Positions 52,690 to 61,872 of a stretch of 64,000 nt of DNA are shown one piece after another. The DNA lies in contig JAWSUT010000002.1 of the NCBI GenBank assembly GCA_033549345.1, forward strand, positions 1-64,000, read 5' to 3'. A program made the translations under genes and the position numbers. This DNA is from JAWSUT01 sp033549345. GTDB lineage: Bacteria; Bacillota; Dethiobacteria; Dethiobacterales; Dethiobacteraceae. Position 1 is the first letter of the stretch. The number at the start of each line of letters is the position of its first letter. The notes under the pieces are model-generated. The model was given only the letters and a program-made list of their open reading frames with translations. It was not told where the DNA came from and ran no database searches.

Positions 52690-54846
52690 ATGGAGAAATC
52701 TGAAGTATACTTTCTCTTGGAAAGAACGGTGATGCAGTGTATGAGACAGGACAAATTGAACAGGCTGCTGGATAAAGCGCTGAAGCTGTATGTTGAGGAA
52801 AGCTTTGTAGAGGCGGAGTCGATTCTTACAGGAGTGCTGGGAGAGCAGGATGAGCCCAGGGTACGAATTCGTCTGGCGCAGGTGCGGCTTTCCGCCGATA
52901 ACCCCCAAGGGGCACTGGATGCGGTTTTACCGCTTCTGGGCACAGATGACTTTTTGGCGGAACTGATGGCTGTCCGCTCTTATCTTGCTTTAGGCCGGGA
53001 GAAGGATGTCGAGGGGCAGATGGATAAAATGGCCCGGATGTTTGACAGGCAGTTTGCGAAAAACAAACGGAATCCCGGAGAGGAACTGCTGCAGCAGGCG
53101 ACACTTTTTCTGCAGCAGACGGGGATGATGGCGCGGCACCGGCGTGTGCTGGAGCTGTACAAACGCTGGCAGACGTACGGTTTGGACTGGGCTGCACGCT
53201 ATTTTGCCGGCGTGGCCTCTTTTAACCTGGGGCGGTTTAAACAAGCGGCATCGCACTGGAGTTCTATTGGTGAGATTCCGCTGGCACTGAGTATGCAGTT
53301 TATCGCGGTATTGGTGGAGCGTGGTACAGTACCGCCGTTTGCTTTGGAATATATGTTTCCTGATCCCGAATTGGTGGAAGCGATGATGGACAGTTTTCTG
53401 GAAGAAGAGCCTGAGTTTCTCCCGGGTATTGTGCGGATGGCTTTTTTAGCCATGGCACTGGATGAGGATGTGGATGAAGAAGACGCCCTGGAAACGTTGA
53501 CACCCCTGGTGCTCAGCGGCGAAGAGTGGGGTGTGGCGTTGGGACTTGGCCTGATGGAATCATCAATTATTGCCGGGCCGGTGAAGATCGCGGCGGCCCA
53601 GCTTCTGGTGCAGACCGGTGTTCTTCCGGAAGACCGGCCGATTCCTGTGCTTGTGGACGGAGAGAAGGTCATGATTACGGTCAGTCGGCAGGAAGACGAG
53701 GAGGACGAAAGGTTTCCGGAATACGATGACCTGGTAGAGAGGCTGACATCCAGGTATATCGAAGAGAGCCGGCTGGCGGTGGAAAAGAAGAAACTGCCGC
53801 CCGATGCCGGGCTAATCAGAGGGCTGCGCAATATGCCGGCGGTGTGGCTGGAGGCGGCCTGCCTGTTTTTGGGACTGGTGCCCGAGAGGCTGCGCAAAGA
53901 CCGGGAACGGCAGGTGGAAGCTTTCCTAACCCAACCCGGAGGACTGTATTTGACTGTACAAAAACTCTCCGAAACGGAAATAAAACTGCTGCGCTACGTG
54001 CTGGCAAAAGGCGGCTGGGCGCGAATCGGAGTTGTGACGCGAACGTTTGGTTCCATGGAAGGCGAAGCTTATTTCTGGCTGGAAGAGGAGCCGAAGACGC
54101 CGCTAGCCAGGCTATGGCGCGCAGCTTTGGTGATGGTGGGGTCCACAGTGATTAACGACCGCTCAGCCCGGATTGTCACCATACCGGCAAACCTGCGGAA
54201 GAGCCTGCAGGCGATTCTGGACGGGTATGTTCCTGATGAACTGCCGAGTATGCCGGAGCCCGCAGCACTGACTTCTGCACGGGACAGGCCGGCAGCAGTT
54301 GATGGCGGTGGTGCGGCTCTGCAGTTGAAGATTACCCTTGAGGAAACCAACCCGCCTGTCTGGCGCAGGCTTGTTATTCCGGTGACGTTTACCTTCTGGG
54401 AGCTGCATGTGGCCATCCAGGATGCCATGGGCTGGGAGGATCGTCATCTTCATTCATTTTTTGCCATAGATAAAAACAGCCGAAAAGTGCGGATTGGCCT
54501 CCCAGAGGATGATCTTTTTGGCGGCGGGGGAGGAATCCTGCCCGGCTGGGAAGAAGATATCAGAGATTATTTTGTCCGGCCGGGAACCAAAATCCGGTAT
54601 CTGTATGATTTTGGCGATGACTGGATGCACACTGTTAAACTGGAGAATATATTGCCAGGGGAAACAGACTTTTCAGGCCCGGTTTGTACAGGCGGTGAAG
54701 GTGCGTGCCCGCCGGAGGATATCGGCGGCCCGTATGGCTACCGCAAACTGCTTGCCAAAAATGGCTTTGACCGGGAGCCGTTTGACTGCAGGGATGTAAC
54801 TTTTTCAGATGCCCAACAAAGGCTTGAGCACATCAGAAGAATCTAA
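52690..54846 (+). CDS. TPR, winged-helix and PRiA4b-ORF3 fusion protein
   Basis: 718 residues from ATG 52690; an in-frame TTG at 52669 is possible. Three parts: a TPR-like core (ELYKRWQTYGLDWAARYFAG, FNLGRFKQAASHWSS, PPFALEYMFPDPELVE), the same module as the 50717 protein (LLRYVLAKGGWARIGVVTRT, FGSMEGEAYF), and a C-terminal PRiA4b-ORF3 domain (LKITLEETNPPVWRRLVIPV, HVAIQDAMGWEDRHLHSF, YLYDFGDDWMHTVKLE, PPEDIGGPYGY). The last domain also ends the 22787 protein. An acidic run EDEEDERFPEYDD precedes the module. Function unknown. Confidence 0.82.
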   Translation: MEKSEVYFLLERTVMQCMRQDKLNRLLDKALKLYVEESFVEAESILTGVLGEQDEPRVRIRLAQVRLSADNPQGALDAVLPLLGTDDFLAELMAVRSYLALGREKDVEGQMDKMARMFDRQFAKNKRNPGEELLQQATLFLQQTGMMARHRRVLELYKRWQTYGLDWAARYFAGVASFNLGRFKQAASHWSSIGEIPLALSMQFIAVLVERGTVPPFALEYMFPDPELVEAMMDSFLEEEPEFLPGIVRMAFLAMALDEDVDEEDALETLTPLVLSGEEWGVALGLGLMESSIIAGPVKIAAAQLLVQTGVLPEDRPIPVLVDGEKVMITVSRQEDEEDERFPEYDDLVERLTSRYIEESRLAVEKKKLPPDAGLIRGLRNMPAVWLEAACLFLGLVPERLRKDRERQVEAFLTQPGGLYLTVQKLSETEIKLLRYVLAKGGWARIGVVTRTFGSMEGEAYFWLEEEPKTPLARLWRAALVMVGSTVINDRSARIVTIPANLRKSLQAILDGYVPDELPSMPEPAALTSARDRPAAVDGGGAALQLKITLEETNPPVWRRLVIPVTFTFWELHVAIQDAMGWEDRHLHSFFAIDKNSRKVRIGLPEDDLFGGGGGILPGWEEDIRDYFVRPGTKIRYLYDFGDDWMHTVKLENILPGETDFSGPVCTGGEGACPPEDIGGPYGYRKLLAKNGFDREPFDCRDVTFSDAQQRLEHIRRI

Positions 54847-54879
54847 AATATTGCTGCTTCAGGGAGAGGAACAAGCAGA

Positions 54880-55383
54880 TTGAAAAGTATTATACCGACC
54901 AGAATACTGACCCGTACGGCAGTACTGCTGGCACTGACAATTGCCGTTCAGTATCTTGGGTTTCCTCCGCCGCTGATGGGCCCCCTGGTGAATTTCATGC
55001 TTGCGGTTTCTGCAGTTTTGGTTGGGCCTGCTGCCGGGGTGTTTATCGGGAGTGTTACACCATGGATTGCGCTGCTCATTGGAATTTTACCGGTGCCGCT
55101 GGCGCCGGCGGTGCCTTTTATTATGGTGGGAAATGCTGTTTACTGTCTGCTGATTGGTATTCTTGCCAAGAATCTGGTTTTTCGCTCAATCGGAGTAGTG
55201 CTTGGTTCGTTGGCCAAGTATGCCGTGATTAGCGGTGCAGCTGCTTATGTGTTAACACTGCCGTCTGCACTGGCCCAGGCACTGCTGCTGCCACAACTGG
55301 TTAATGCGCTGTTGGGAGGGCTTGTGGCACTGAGCACTGCTTATTCGGTTACATGGGCGCTGTCTCAGCGCGTATCAAGTTAA
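54880..55383 (+). CDS. ECF transporter S component
   Basis: 167 residues from TTG 54880 (GGGAGAGG upstream), with five or six membrane segments and a glycine/proline-rich fold (TAVLLALTIAVQYLGFPPPL, PLVNFMLAVSAVLVGPAAGV). This is the substrate-binding subunit of an energy-coupling-factor importer. No EcfA or EcfT is nearby, so it must use a shared module encoded elsewhere. The substrate (vitamin or metal) cannot be read from sequence. Confidence 0.8.
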   Translation: MKSIIPTRILTRTAVLLALTIAVQYLGFPPPLMGPLVNFMLAVSAVLVGPAAGVFIGSVTPWIALLIGILPVPLAPAVPFIMVGNAVYCLLIGILAKNLVFRSIGVVLGSLAKYAVISGAAAYVLTLPSALAQALLLPQLVNALLGGLVALSTAYSVTWALSQRVSS

Positions 55384-55401
55384 TGCAGGGGAGGTCTTTT
55401 T

Positions 55402-55791
55402 ATGAAACGTGAGAGTATAGACCGTTTATTGACGTTCTTGCCGTATTTTGAAGATGAAGAGGCGGAGAAGTTTACAGTTTCTGATATAGCCGTCCCCGGG
55501 CCTTATCTTTATAAAGATCAGGTGCAGGAATTTGTCAGGGTACTCAACGAAGAAGATTTTGTGACTGACTTCGACTGGCCAAACTGGGGCCCGCAGGCGG
55601 TTGAATACTTTAAGGAACGGGAACGGATCGAAACAGCGGACCTGGAGACGCTGCAGAAGCTGTTTACAACCATTGTCCGGGCTGAGAAAATGACGTCCGG
55701 CGTCCTGGCCGAAATGATTGATAAGGGAATTATTACTGACCTCTTGCGCCGGTTGTCCAAGCTGCAAAGTGAAAAGGGAAACGAAGCATAA
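55402..55791 (+). CDS. DUF6508-like protein
   Basis: 129 residues from ATG 55402 (GGGGAGG upstream). DRLLTFLPYFEDEEAEKFTV, then VRVLNEEDFVTDFDWPNWGP, and a helical tail resemble DUF6508. Function unknown. It is followed by a terminator and could be co-transcribed with the ECF gene 18 nt upstream. Confidence 0.7.
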   Translation: MKRESIDRLLTFLPYFEDEEAEKFTVSDIAVPGPYLYKDQVQEFVRVLNEEDFVTDFDWPNWGPQAVEYFKERERIETADLETLQKLFTTIVRAEKMTSGVLAEMIDKGIITDLLRRLSKLQSEKGNEA

Positions 55792-55837
55792 CGTCGTAAC
55801 CCTTTAGGTGGACTCATGCACCGTGAATTTAGCAGAC

Positions 55838-55874
55838 GAGATAACGTGTTCACTGGGCACGTTATCTCTTTTTT
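55838..55874 (+). terminator. Intrinsic terminator
   Basis: GAGATAACGTG, loop, CACGTTATCTC and TTTTTT, 47 nt after the DUF6508 gene. Confidence 0.85.
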
Positions 55875-56008
55875 GCACTGACTTTTCTCTATTTCTTCAG
55901 AATTAAGTTGCAAGATAATCTACATTCACTTACAATATATGAAGTGAATCTATCTAAAACATCTAAACAATGCAGCTCTAGTATTCGCCAGAGGGGGAAG
56001 CACGTAAT

Positions 56009-56503
56009 TTGGCAGACAAGCAGTTTTCACGGTGGGAAAAGGTAAAAAAACGGTTCTTCGAAACAATTGAAAAACAGATTGTAAATGATAAGCCGCGCAG
56101 CATTGCTCTGGGTTGCTCTCTTGGCATAGGCATTAACTTTTTTCCAACTCTGGGTCTGGGCTTTCTTTTTGCTTTTTTGCTGGCAGCGCTTTTTAGAGTG
56201 AACCGTGCCGGTGCAACGGTAACCAGTCTGATAACCGGCCCGCTTATTCCCATCATGTACGCTCTTAACTTAGTAGTTGGCGGATTAATCCTTACGCCGG
56301 TCACAGGCAAAGAAAACCTGTTAGAGTTTGTTATTCATCAATACGCCGTTATTTTAAAACTGGGCAATATCCAGGATAAGATTTTCGGTTTTTTGGAGTT
56401 TTTCGGTTCTACGTTTGTCCTGGGGGCAGTTGTCAATGCAACAATTATGGGGACAGCTTTTTACTTCCTGGTCAGTTTTATCTTAAACAAAAAGATCGCC
56501 TGA
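56009..56503 (+). CDS. DUF2062 membrane protein
   Basis: 164 residues from TTG 56009 (GGGGGAAG about 10 nt upstream). Basic N-terminus (WEKVKKRFFETIEKQIVND), then IALGCSLGIGINFFPTLGLG and two or three more membrane segments, the DUF2062 layout. Unknown function, sometimes linked to glycosyltransferases. It is monocistronic. Confidence 0.8.
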   Translation: MADKQFSRWEKVKKRFFETIEKQIVNDKPRSIALGCSLGIGINFFPTLGLGFLFAFLLAALFRVNRAGATVTSLITGPLIPIMYALNLVVGGLILTPVTGKENLLEFVIHQYAVILKLGNIQDKIFGFLEFFGSTFVLGAVVNATIMGTAFYFLVSFILNKKIA

Positions 56504-56589
56504 TGTAATATTTGGGATCCCAAGATGAAAATCAGCGAACCTACAAATCGCTTATTATGTGATTACGATAGTTGCGCAATCAGCTCAGA

Positions 56590-56623
56590 AGATGTCGGGT
56601 GAGAGCCTGACATCTTTTTTTTT
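56590..56623 (+). terminator. Intrinsic terminator
   Basis: AGATGTC, loop with an inner GG/CC pair, GACATCT and a run of T. Confidence 0.8.
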
Positions 56624-56651
56624 GCAAATTTAACCGACAGAGTATTTATAG

Positions 56652-56687
56652 AGAAACCAGGCCCTTATATTTAAGGGTCTGGTTTCT
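56652..56687 (-). terminator. Hairpin past the DUF2207 gene
   Basis: 16-bp arms with one mismatch (AGAAACCAGGCCCTTA and TAAGGGTCTGGTTTCT, TATT loop), 70 nt past the stop of the minus-strand DUF2207 gene. T-tract is weak. Confidence 0.5.
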
Positions 56688-56757
56688 AACGGACGATTTC
56701 AGGTACATGCGTTGGCATGTATGCTGTCTGTTTTTTAGAATAGTACTTGCGCCTTCG

Positions 56758-58569
56758 TCAGCGGGCGCCTCCGCCTCCGCCGCCAAAACCACCGCCTCCC
56801 CCACCGGTAAAGCCGCCGCCTTTGCCGGCACCGGATGATGCTGCGCCGGCTGCGGTACGCAGCGACTGGTTAATCTGGCCGGTAAAGCTCTCAAAGCTGT
56901 TTGTCATATTGGTAAACGAGGCAGGGCCGCGGGTGCCGTGGAAATACCACCAACCGGCGCCAAAGCGGTGTCCGCCGCTTTCCATCTGCGGATAGACAAT
57001 CTGCAGCTGCCCAATGACTTCTTTGGCTACACCCAGTGTGATGGCATAGACCAGGTAGTGTTCCCAGATCACCAGGGAGGGAATATCGTGGTGCTGCATC
57101 TCGGAAAAATGGAGCAGGAAGCGTCGGAACGCGCGCCAGCGCACAAAGTCTTCCACGCCCTGCCGTGAGCGGCGGCGCAGGGCCACGCCGGTGATGATCA
57201 GGACAATGCTGCCGGCAATGAGGGCGATACTCAGGATGTTCATAGCCAGAAAGGCCAGGGGAAACATAATGACGCCAAGACCCAGGGCAATGGCTTTGCC
57301 TGTCAGGGTACTGTGGTCAAAAAAGGAATCGCCGCGGGCGGAGAGAGTCAGCTGCCAGTCCTGCCAGAACTTGTAGAAGCGGGTCTGGCGGTTCTTTGTA
57401 AAGTTTTCCAGGTCAATAAAGGTAAGTTCGTCTTGGCCGCCGGCAACTTCACTGAAGAGAAAATTGAGAAGTTTGGTTTCATGTTCAGCCAAAGAGCTGT
57501 CACCTGCCAGGCGGGTGATACGGTAATCCTGTTTTTTGCCGCCGAAGAGTCCGCGTTTTTCCGGTGTGTATTCATCCAGGTGCAGGTGGCCTTTGCGGGC
57601 CAAATCCACCAGGGTGGCAGTCAGATCCTCGGCGTTGGGTTTGCCAAAGCGCCAGAGTACCCCCAGTTCTGCCGGCGTGTAATCGGCGGGAAGATCCCGG
57701 TAATAGTCTCCGTCAAAAGACGGGGTGAATTCTTTGCCGTAGTGCCGCCAGAGCCAATAGGCCAAAAAGAGGCTGCCAAAGAGGATGAGGACAGCGCCAA
57801 TCCAGAGGAAACGGGCGAAAACGCGCTGCCGGTTGGCCTGGTCCGCCAGCTGCTGTTCTTCCCTGAGAATGTCGGGGAGGGCTACTTTTCCTGTATGTTG
57901 AGTGGCTGTCGGAACCAGGGCGGCGGGAAAGGTGACGCGCCCTTCAAGAAATGTCTGCGCCGGCAGCGGGTCGGCTTCCCAGGTGACCTGGCCGTTTTCG
58001 TGGAGGGCCACATCCCCGTGCAGGGGGCCATGCCCCCAGGCACGGGTGTTCTCCGGGTTTGCGCCTTCCGGGAGCTGCAGACGTACCAGCACGTGGTCAG
58101 CGCGCGCTTCCCACTCGTCTCCGATAAACTGGAAGTAGAGTTCCGCTGTGTCCTGGTGGACCAGTACCACGTTCTCAATGCGGTAACGCAGAGTAAACGT
58201 CCGTGTTTGATCGGCTGCTAAAAAACTCCAGTCCACAAAAAATCGGTCCGGTTCTTCTATGGTATAGTATGTGCCGGGCGGGCCTTCGCTGGTTCCCGGA
58301 TTGTATGTATAGGGTTTGCCGTTTTCCGCCACAGACATTTCGCTGACCCGTGTGGCACCCTGTGTCTTAATCCGGAGATACATCCCCCTGTAGGTGCCGT
58401 TAAAAGAAGCGGTGCGCTGTTCTGTAACCAGCATGGAGCCGTCTTCCTGTACTTTGGCGTCGATGGTTACGGAAGGAAAGTGGTAGGAACGGGCAAATGC
58501 GCTTGCCGGCAACAAGAGCAGTAAAAGAATCAGTGCCGGAATGGCCCCGGCATGCAATCGCTTGATCAT
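56758..58569 (-). CDS. DUF2207 membrane protein with Gly-rich tail
   Basis: 603 residues. A cleavable signal (LILLLLLLPASAFA) is followed by a large extracellular beta-rich DUF2207 domain (VTEQRTASFNGTYRGMYLRI). There is a transmembrane helix near 255-275, and two more near 420-450. The tail is a glycine run (GGGGGGFGGGGGGAR). It follows LemA in one operon. The LemA-DUF2207 pair is common in bacteria and unassigned. The Gly-rich end makes many shadow frames. Confidence 0.88.
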   Translation of the reverse strand: MIKRLHAGAIPALILLLLLLPASAFARSYHFPSVTIDAKVQEDGSMLVTEQRTASFNGTYRGMYLRIKTQGATRVSEMSVAENGKPYTYNPGTSEGPPGTYYTIEEPDRFFVDWSFLAADQTRTFTLRYRIENVVLVHQDTAELYFQFIGDEWEARADHVLVRLQLPEGANPENTRAWGHGPLHGDVALHENGQVTWEADPLPAQTFLEGRVTFPAALVPTATQHTGKVALPDILREEQQLADQANRQRVFARFLWIGAVLILFGSLFLAYWLWRHYGKEFTPSFDGDYYRDLPADYTPAELGVLWRFGKPNAEDLTATLVDLARKGHLHLDEYTPEKRGLFGGKKQDYRITRLAGDSSLAEHETKLLNFLFSEVAGGQDELTFIDLENFTKNRQTRFYKFWQDWQLTLSARGDSFFDHSTLTGKAIALGLGVIMFPLAFLAMNILSIALIAGSIVLIITGVALRRRSRQGVEDFVRWRAFRRFLLHFSEMQHHDIPSLVIWEHYLVYAITLGVAKEVIGQLQIVYPQMESGGHRFGAGWWYFHGTRGPASFTNMTNSFESFTGQINQSLRTAAGAASSGAGKGGGFTGGGGGGFGGGGGGAR

Positions 58570-58576
58570 GGCGCCC

Positions 58577-59134
58577 TCAGTCGAATTTGACGTCCACCGG
58601 ACGCCGCGCTGCAGCTTCGCTGTCGAGGTTGAAATACTCTGCCGCTGTAAAGCCGAGCATACCGGCGATGAGGACGGTGGGGAAGACCTGAATTTTTGTG
58701 TTAAACTTCTGCACGGTATCGTTGTAGAACTGGCGTGCGAAGGCGATTTTACTCTCTGTGTTGCTTAGTTCGTCCTGCAGCTGTTTGAAGTTACTGTCGG
58801 CTTTTAACTGCGGGTAGTTCTCAGCCAGGGCAAAAAGCGACTTTAAGGTGCCGGAGAGCATATTCTCTGCTCCGGCCTGCTCCTCGACGGTGCCGGCGGC
58901 CATGGCCAGATTCCGGGCTTGTGTGACCTTTTCAAAGGTTTCCTGTTCGTGTTTGGCATATCCTTTGACTGTGTTGACCAGATTGGGAATCAGGTCGTAG
59001 CGTCTGCGCAGCTGGACATCCACCTGCGCCCACGCGTTTTGCACGCGCTGGCGCAGGGCCACCAGGCCGTTATAGCTGGAGATAAAAAAGAGACCGGTGA
59101 TGACAAGTACGGCAAGAGCGATAAAACCGAACAT
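58577..59134 (-). CDS. LemA family protein
   Basis: 185 residues. One N-terminal membrane helix then coiled helices: SYNGLVALRQRVQNAWAQVD, VQLRRRYDLIPNLVNTVKGY, ETFEKVTQARN and RQFYNDTVQKFNTKIQVFP. These are LemA hallmarks. It is 7 nt upstream of DUF2207 on the same strand. Start ATG 59134 after GAGGAGG. Confidence 0.93.
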   Translation of the reverse strand: MFGFIALAVLVITGLFFISSYNGLVALRQRVQNAWAQVDVQLRRRYDLIPNLVNTVKGYAKHEQETFEKVTQARNLAMAAGTVEEQAGAENMLSGTLKSLFALAENYPQLKADSNFKQLQDELSNTESKIAFARQFYNDTVQKFNTKIQVFPTVLIAGMLGFTAAEYFNLDSEAAARRPVDVKFD

Positions 59135-59253
59135 GAGTTGACCTCCTCACTTACAATCTATCATTTCTAGATTATTCGCCGCACGCAAATATATCCCTGC
59201 AAAGCGAGAGCCGTCGGTGTGTGCAGGGGATGCCTCTGGTCCGGTACAGATGC

Positions 59254-59290
59254 ACAAAGAAACACCGGCGGTTAACCGGTGTTTCTTTGT
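59254..59290 (-). terminator. Hairpin terminator
   Basis: ACAAAGAAACACCGG, 7-nt loop, CCGGTGTTTCTTTGT: 15-bp perfect arms, 118 nt past the AmiS/UreI-like gene on the minus strand. The A/T-rich stem end may serve as the T-tract. Confidence 0.6.
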
Positions 59291-59407
59291 GAGTTTATGC
59301 TGGTATCCCACTTGCTTGCACTGCCCTGTAATGGAACAGTGTCCGCGCAATATGATTTATAATGGAACATAATTGCCTGGTTTGTGGAACACAATTTATT
59401 CTAACAA

Positions 59408-59917
59408 TTAAAAGGGCAGTGTTCCCGTGGTCATTAACGCGAACGCCGGAATCCATAAACCGATGACGGCCCAGACGATCAGTGATGCTGCCAGCCCTTT
59501 GGCTGAAAACTTACCGTAAGCGTTTAGCCATACCTCCACCGTCAGTACGGTATAGCCTACTGCGGCCATGCCCAGGTAGTAGCTTTGCGGAATCAATTCT
59601 GTACCGGTAAGAAATACAATGGCGTAAACAGCAGAGATGATTGCCACCGTCAGGCTGACATTGCCAACGGACCGCATATCTTCCAGACCTGTCAGGAGAG
59701 CATAAGAGACAGTTAAGTAGAGCAGGCCGTGAGCAAATAACAAACCTCCCGTAAAAGCATCATTAAACGTCGCCGTCTGTAAAAACGCGCCAAGCACTGT
59801 AACCAACCCCACCATACCAGTAATTGCTCCGGTCCCTTTTGCTTCGCCGTAACCAAGAAAGAGCAGTGCCACCGGAATCCACATTACCGCAATCGCCACT
59901 AAAATTGCCGTTGTCAT
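59408..59917 (-). CDS. AmiS/UreI-like small membrane channel
   Basis: 169 residues from ATG 59917 (AAAAGGAGG upstream). Six hydrophobic segments, with TGGLLFAHGLLYLTVSYALL and GLEDMRSVGNVSLTVAIISA resembling AmiS/UreI proton-gated urea/amide channels; the GPR1/YaaH acetate family is an alternative. No urease or amidase gene is near. The strong RBS suggests good expression. Confidence 0.55.
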   Translation of the reverse strand: MTTAILVAIAVMWIPVALLFLGYGEAKGTGAITGMVGLVTVLGAFLQTATFNDAFTGGLLFAHGLLYLTVSYALLTGLEDMRSVGNVSLTVAIISAVYAIVFLTGTELIPQSYYLGMAAVGYTVLTVEVWLNAYGKFSAKGLAASLIVWAVIGLWIPAFALMTTGTLPF

Positions 59918-60171
59918 TTTTTTTACCTCCTTTTAATTGTAAAACGTAGAATAATCCGGCCAAACAGCCCTGGCCACCTCCTGTGCCTGGATTATTCGGT
60001 ATTATATACAGCAAGCGGCGTGCCAAAGTTGTCAAAATATTCGGTAATTACAGGATATATCTTTAAAGAACAGAATTTGTTCCCCGGGACTAATTTAAAT
60101 TTGCAGGATGGCTTGTACAACGGGCAGTAATAATTTACAATTTAGTATAACTGACATAAGGTGGGATTTAC

Positions 60172-61092
60172 TTGCGAGTTAAGCTGTTTCTTGTTTTGTT
60201 TGTCTTTGTTCTGCTGATTACGGGCTGCGATAATTCAGTAGAGGAGCCTGCAGACGATACGAAAGAATCTATCTTTTATCAAACTGAGAGTATGCAGATT
60301 ATTTATGACGCATATTTCGAAGCAAATCTGGACAACCGGGCCGATATTGATCAGGTTAAGAACCTGTTGCAATTGGATACATGGACTGTTGTGGAAGACT
60401 TTGAGGTTACACCCTCTGCGACCTACATACGTACAGCAGAGGGCGATGTGCTGGAATTCCACGTGCAAAAGGGGACTGACTACGATGTCTGTGAAATTTT
60501 CAAAGAAGCCGAAATCGCCCCGTATGCCGGTAGTTACCGGATACCCAAAGATGTGCTGTCCGCCCTGGAACAGTATATGCAGGATGCGGATGTAACGGCG
60601 CCGGGTATTACAGGGTATGTGATGTCCAGAGACGAGAACAGTATCCTGGTTGTGGACCCGTTGGCGCAGGATTTTAGTTCCACAGGCGGCGCGTCAGAAC
60701 AATATGACGCGATTCATTTTTCCAACGCACCGGCAGATGTTAAAGTCGGTGACAAGGTCAATGTGTGGTACGCATGGGTTGTACATCCCTATCCGGGGGT
60801 CTCCGAGGTCAAACATATCGAAGTGACTGCAAGCCCCAGGCCAACGGGAGCAATTCTTTCAGAGTCGGAAGCGTTAGAGAGAGTCCTGACATCCAGGTTT
60901 TTTCTGACGACACGCTCCCAGGATGATGCAGCGTTTCTGGCAAATAAGGTCATGGCCGTTCAACTGATTGAATTTAACCCGGAAAAGGGCAGTTGGGGCG
61001 TTACCTTACGGGATGTGCTGGCTAAGGAAGAAGGCCGGAAGGTTTATCATTTCCGGGTGGACGATACCAAAACTGACCAGATAGTAGAATAG
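60172..61092 (+). CDS. DUF3221-like lipoprotein
   Basis: 306 residues from TTG 60172 (AAGGTGG upstream). The lipobox LITGC follows a signal helix (LFLVLFVFVLLITGCDN). The middle (PGITGYVMSRDENSILVVDP to VKVGDKVNVWYAWVVHPYPG) matches DUF3221-type domains of Bacillota lipoproteins. Likely surface-exposed. No operon partner is certain; the next gene is 19 nt downstream on the same strand. Confidence 0.75.
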   Translation: MRVKLFLVLFVFVLLITGCDNSVEEPADDTKESIFYQTESMQIIYDAYFEANLDNRADIDQVKNLLQLDTWTVVEDFEVTPSATYIRTAEGDVLEFHVQKGTDYDVCEIFKEAEIAPYAGSYRIPKDVLSALEQYMQDADVTAPGITGYVMSRDENSILVVDPLAQDFSSTGGASEQYDAIHFSNAPADVKVGDKVNVWYAWVVHPYPGVSEVKHIEVTASPRPTGAILSESEALERVLTSRFFLTTRSQDDAAFLANKVMAVQLIEFNPEKGSWGVTLRDVLAKEEGRKVYHFRVDDTKTDQIVE

Positions 61093-61111
61093 ACAGGCAG
61101 GGTGGAGGGAG

Positions 61112-61723
61112 ATGTCTATGGAAAAAACAAGTGAAGACCGGATTCTGACGTATGTAACGGGGCTGTTATATTTCTACGGTGTTATGCAGTTTGACGGCCT
61201 GTATCAGTTGGTGCGCGAGATGATTCCGGAGAACTTTGACCGGGATGACTTTCGCGTACTGCTGGAAAAAGCACTCTCCGGGGATGATAGCCCGTATGTG
61301 TTTGAGTTGCAGGGAAACCACTACTTTGATATTGAAGTGGATGAAGTGGAGTGGGTGCTGGCAGAACAGGAAAAGCGGGATGAGCTGGGCTACAGGCCGG
61401 TTACCGAAGAAGAGGCGCAGTATGTGATTACAGACAAATACCCGCTGCTGTGGAATCAGGAAGAGAAGGATTTCTTCCGCTGGCTGCTTGGCTTTTGCGG
61501 GAACGATGCACAACTTGCCGCACCGCTTTTTCTGGAATACGAAGCGGCCATTCGCAACAATGCGCAGCCGCTGGAACTCTCGCAAAAGATTCTGATGGAC
61601 CTAAACCTAAGTGAGCCGGAGAAGGTGCGGGAAGCGGCACAAAAAGTAGTTGAGCTCTACAAGCACGTCCCGATGTGGACACTCAAAGGCTGGAGCCCCG
61701 CAGACGTCCTCTACGGCAACTAA
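61112..61723 (+). CDS. Conserved hypothetical protein, SEC-C-associated type
   Basis: 203 residues (ATG 61112; 61118 possible) after GGTGGAGGGAG. The C-terminal end (VVELYKHVPMWTLKGWSPAD) is the sort of segment that precedes a SEC-C tail in related proteins (NNTPMW-LKGHSP), but no SEC-C motif follows here. N-terminal half is helical with an acidic surface. Function unknown. Confidence 0.7.
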   Translation: MSMEKTSEDRILTYVTGLLYFYGVMQFDGLYQLVREMIPENFDRDDFRVLLEKALSGDDSPYVFELQGNHYFDIEVDEVEWVLAEQEKRDELGYRPVTEEEAQYVITDKYPLLWNQEEKDFFRWLLGFCGNDAQLAAPLFLEYEAAIRNNAQPLELSQKILMDLNLSEPEKVREAAQKVVELYKHVPMWTLKGWSPADVLYGN

Positions 61724-61802
61724 ACTGCAAAGGCGTGCAAAGGAGGGACAGACCCCTTTTTGCAGCAGAAATGCAGAGGAATTATTTGATGTATTTGATC
61801 AG

Positions 61803-61830
61803 GCGGACACCAGCGTGTCCGCTCTTTTTG
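61803..61830 (+). terminator. Intrinsic terminator
   Basis: GCGGACAC, CAGC, GTGTCCGC and TCTTTTTG, before the VWA gene. Confidence 0.75.
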
Positions 61831-61872
61831 TTATGCTGGGCTTAAGCGAGTTACATGAGGAGGTGTCCTATA

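Noticed and set aside
56747..56995. Plus-strand proline-rich protein
   Set aside because: It is the antisense reading of the glycine-rich tail of DUF2207.
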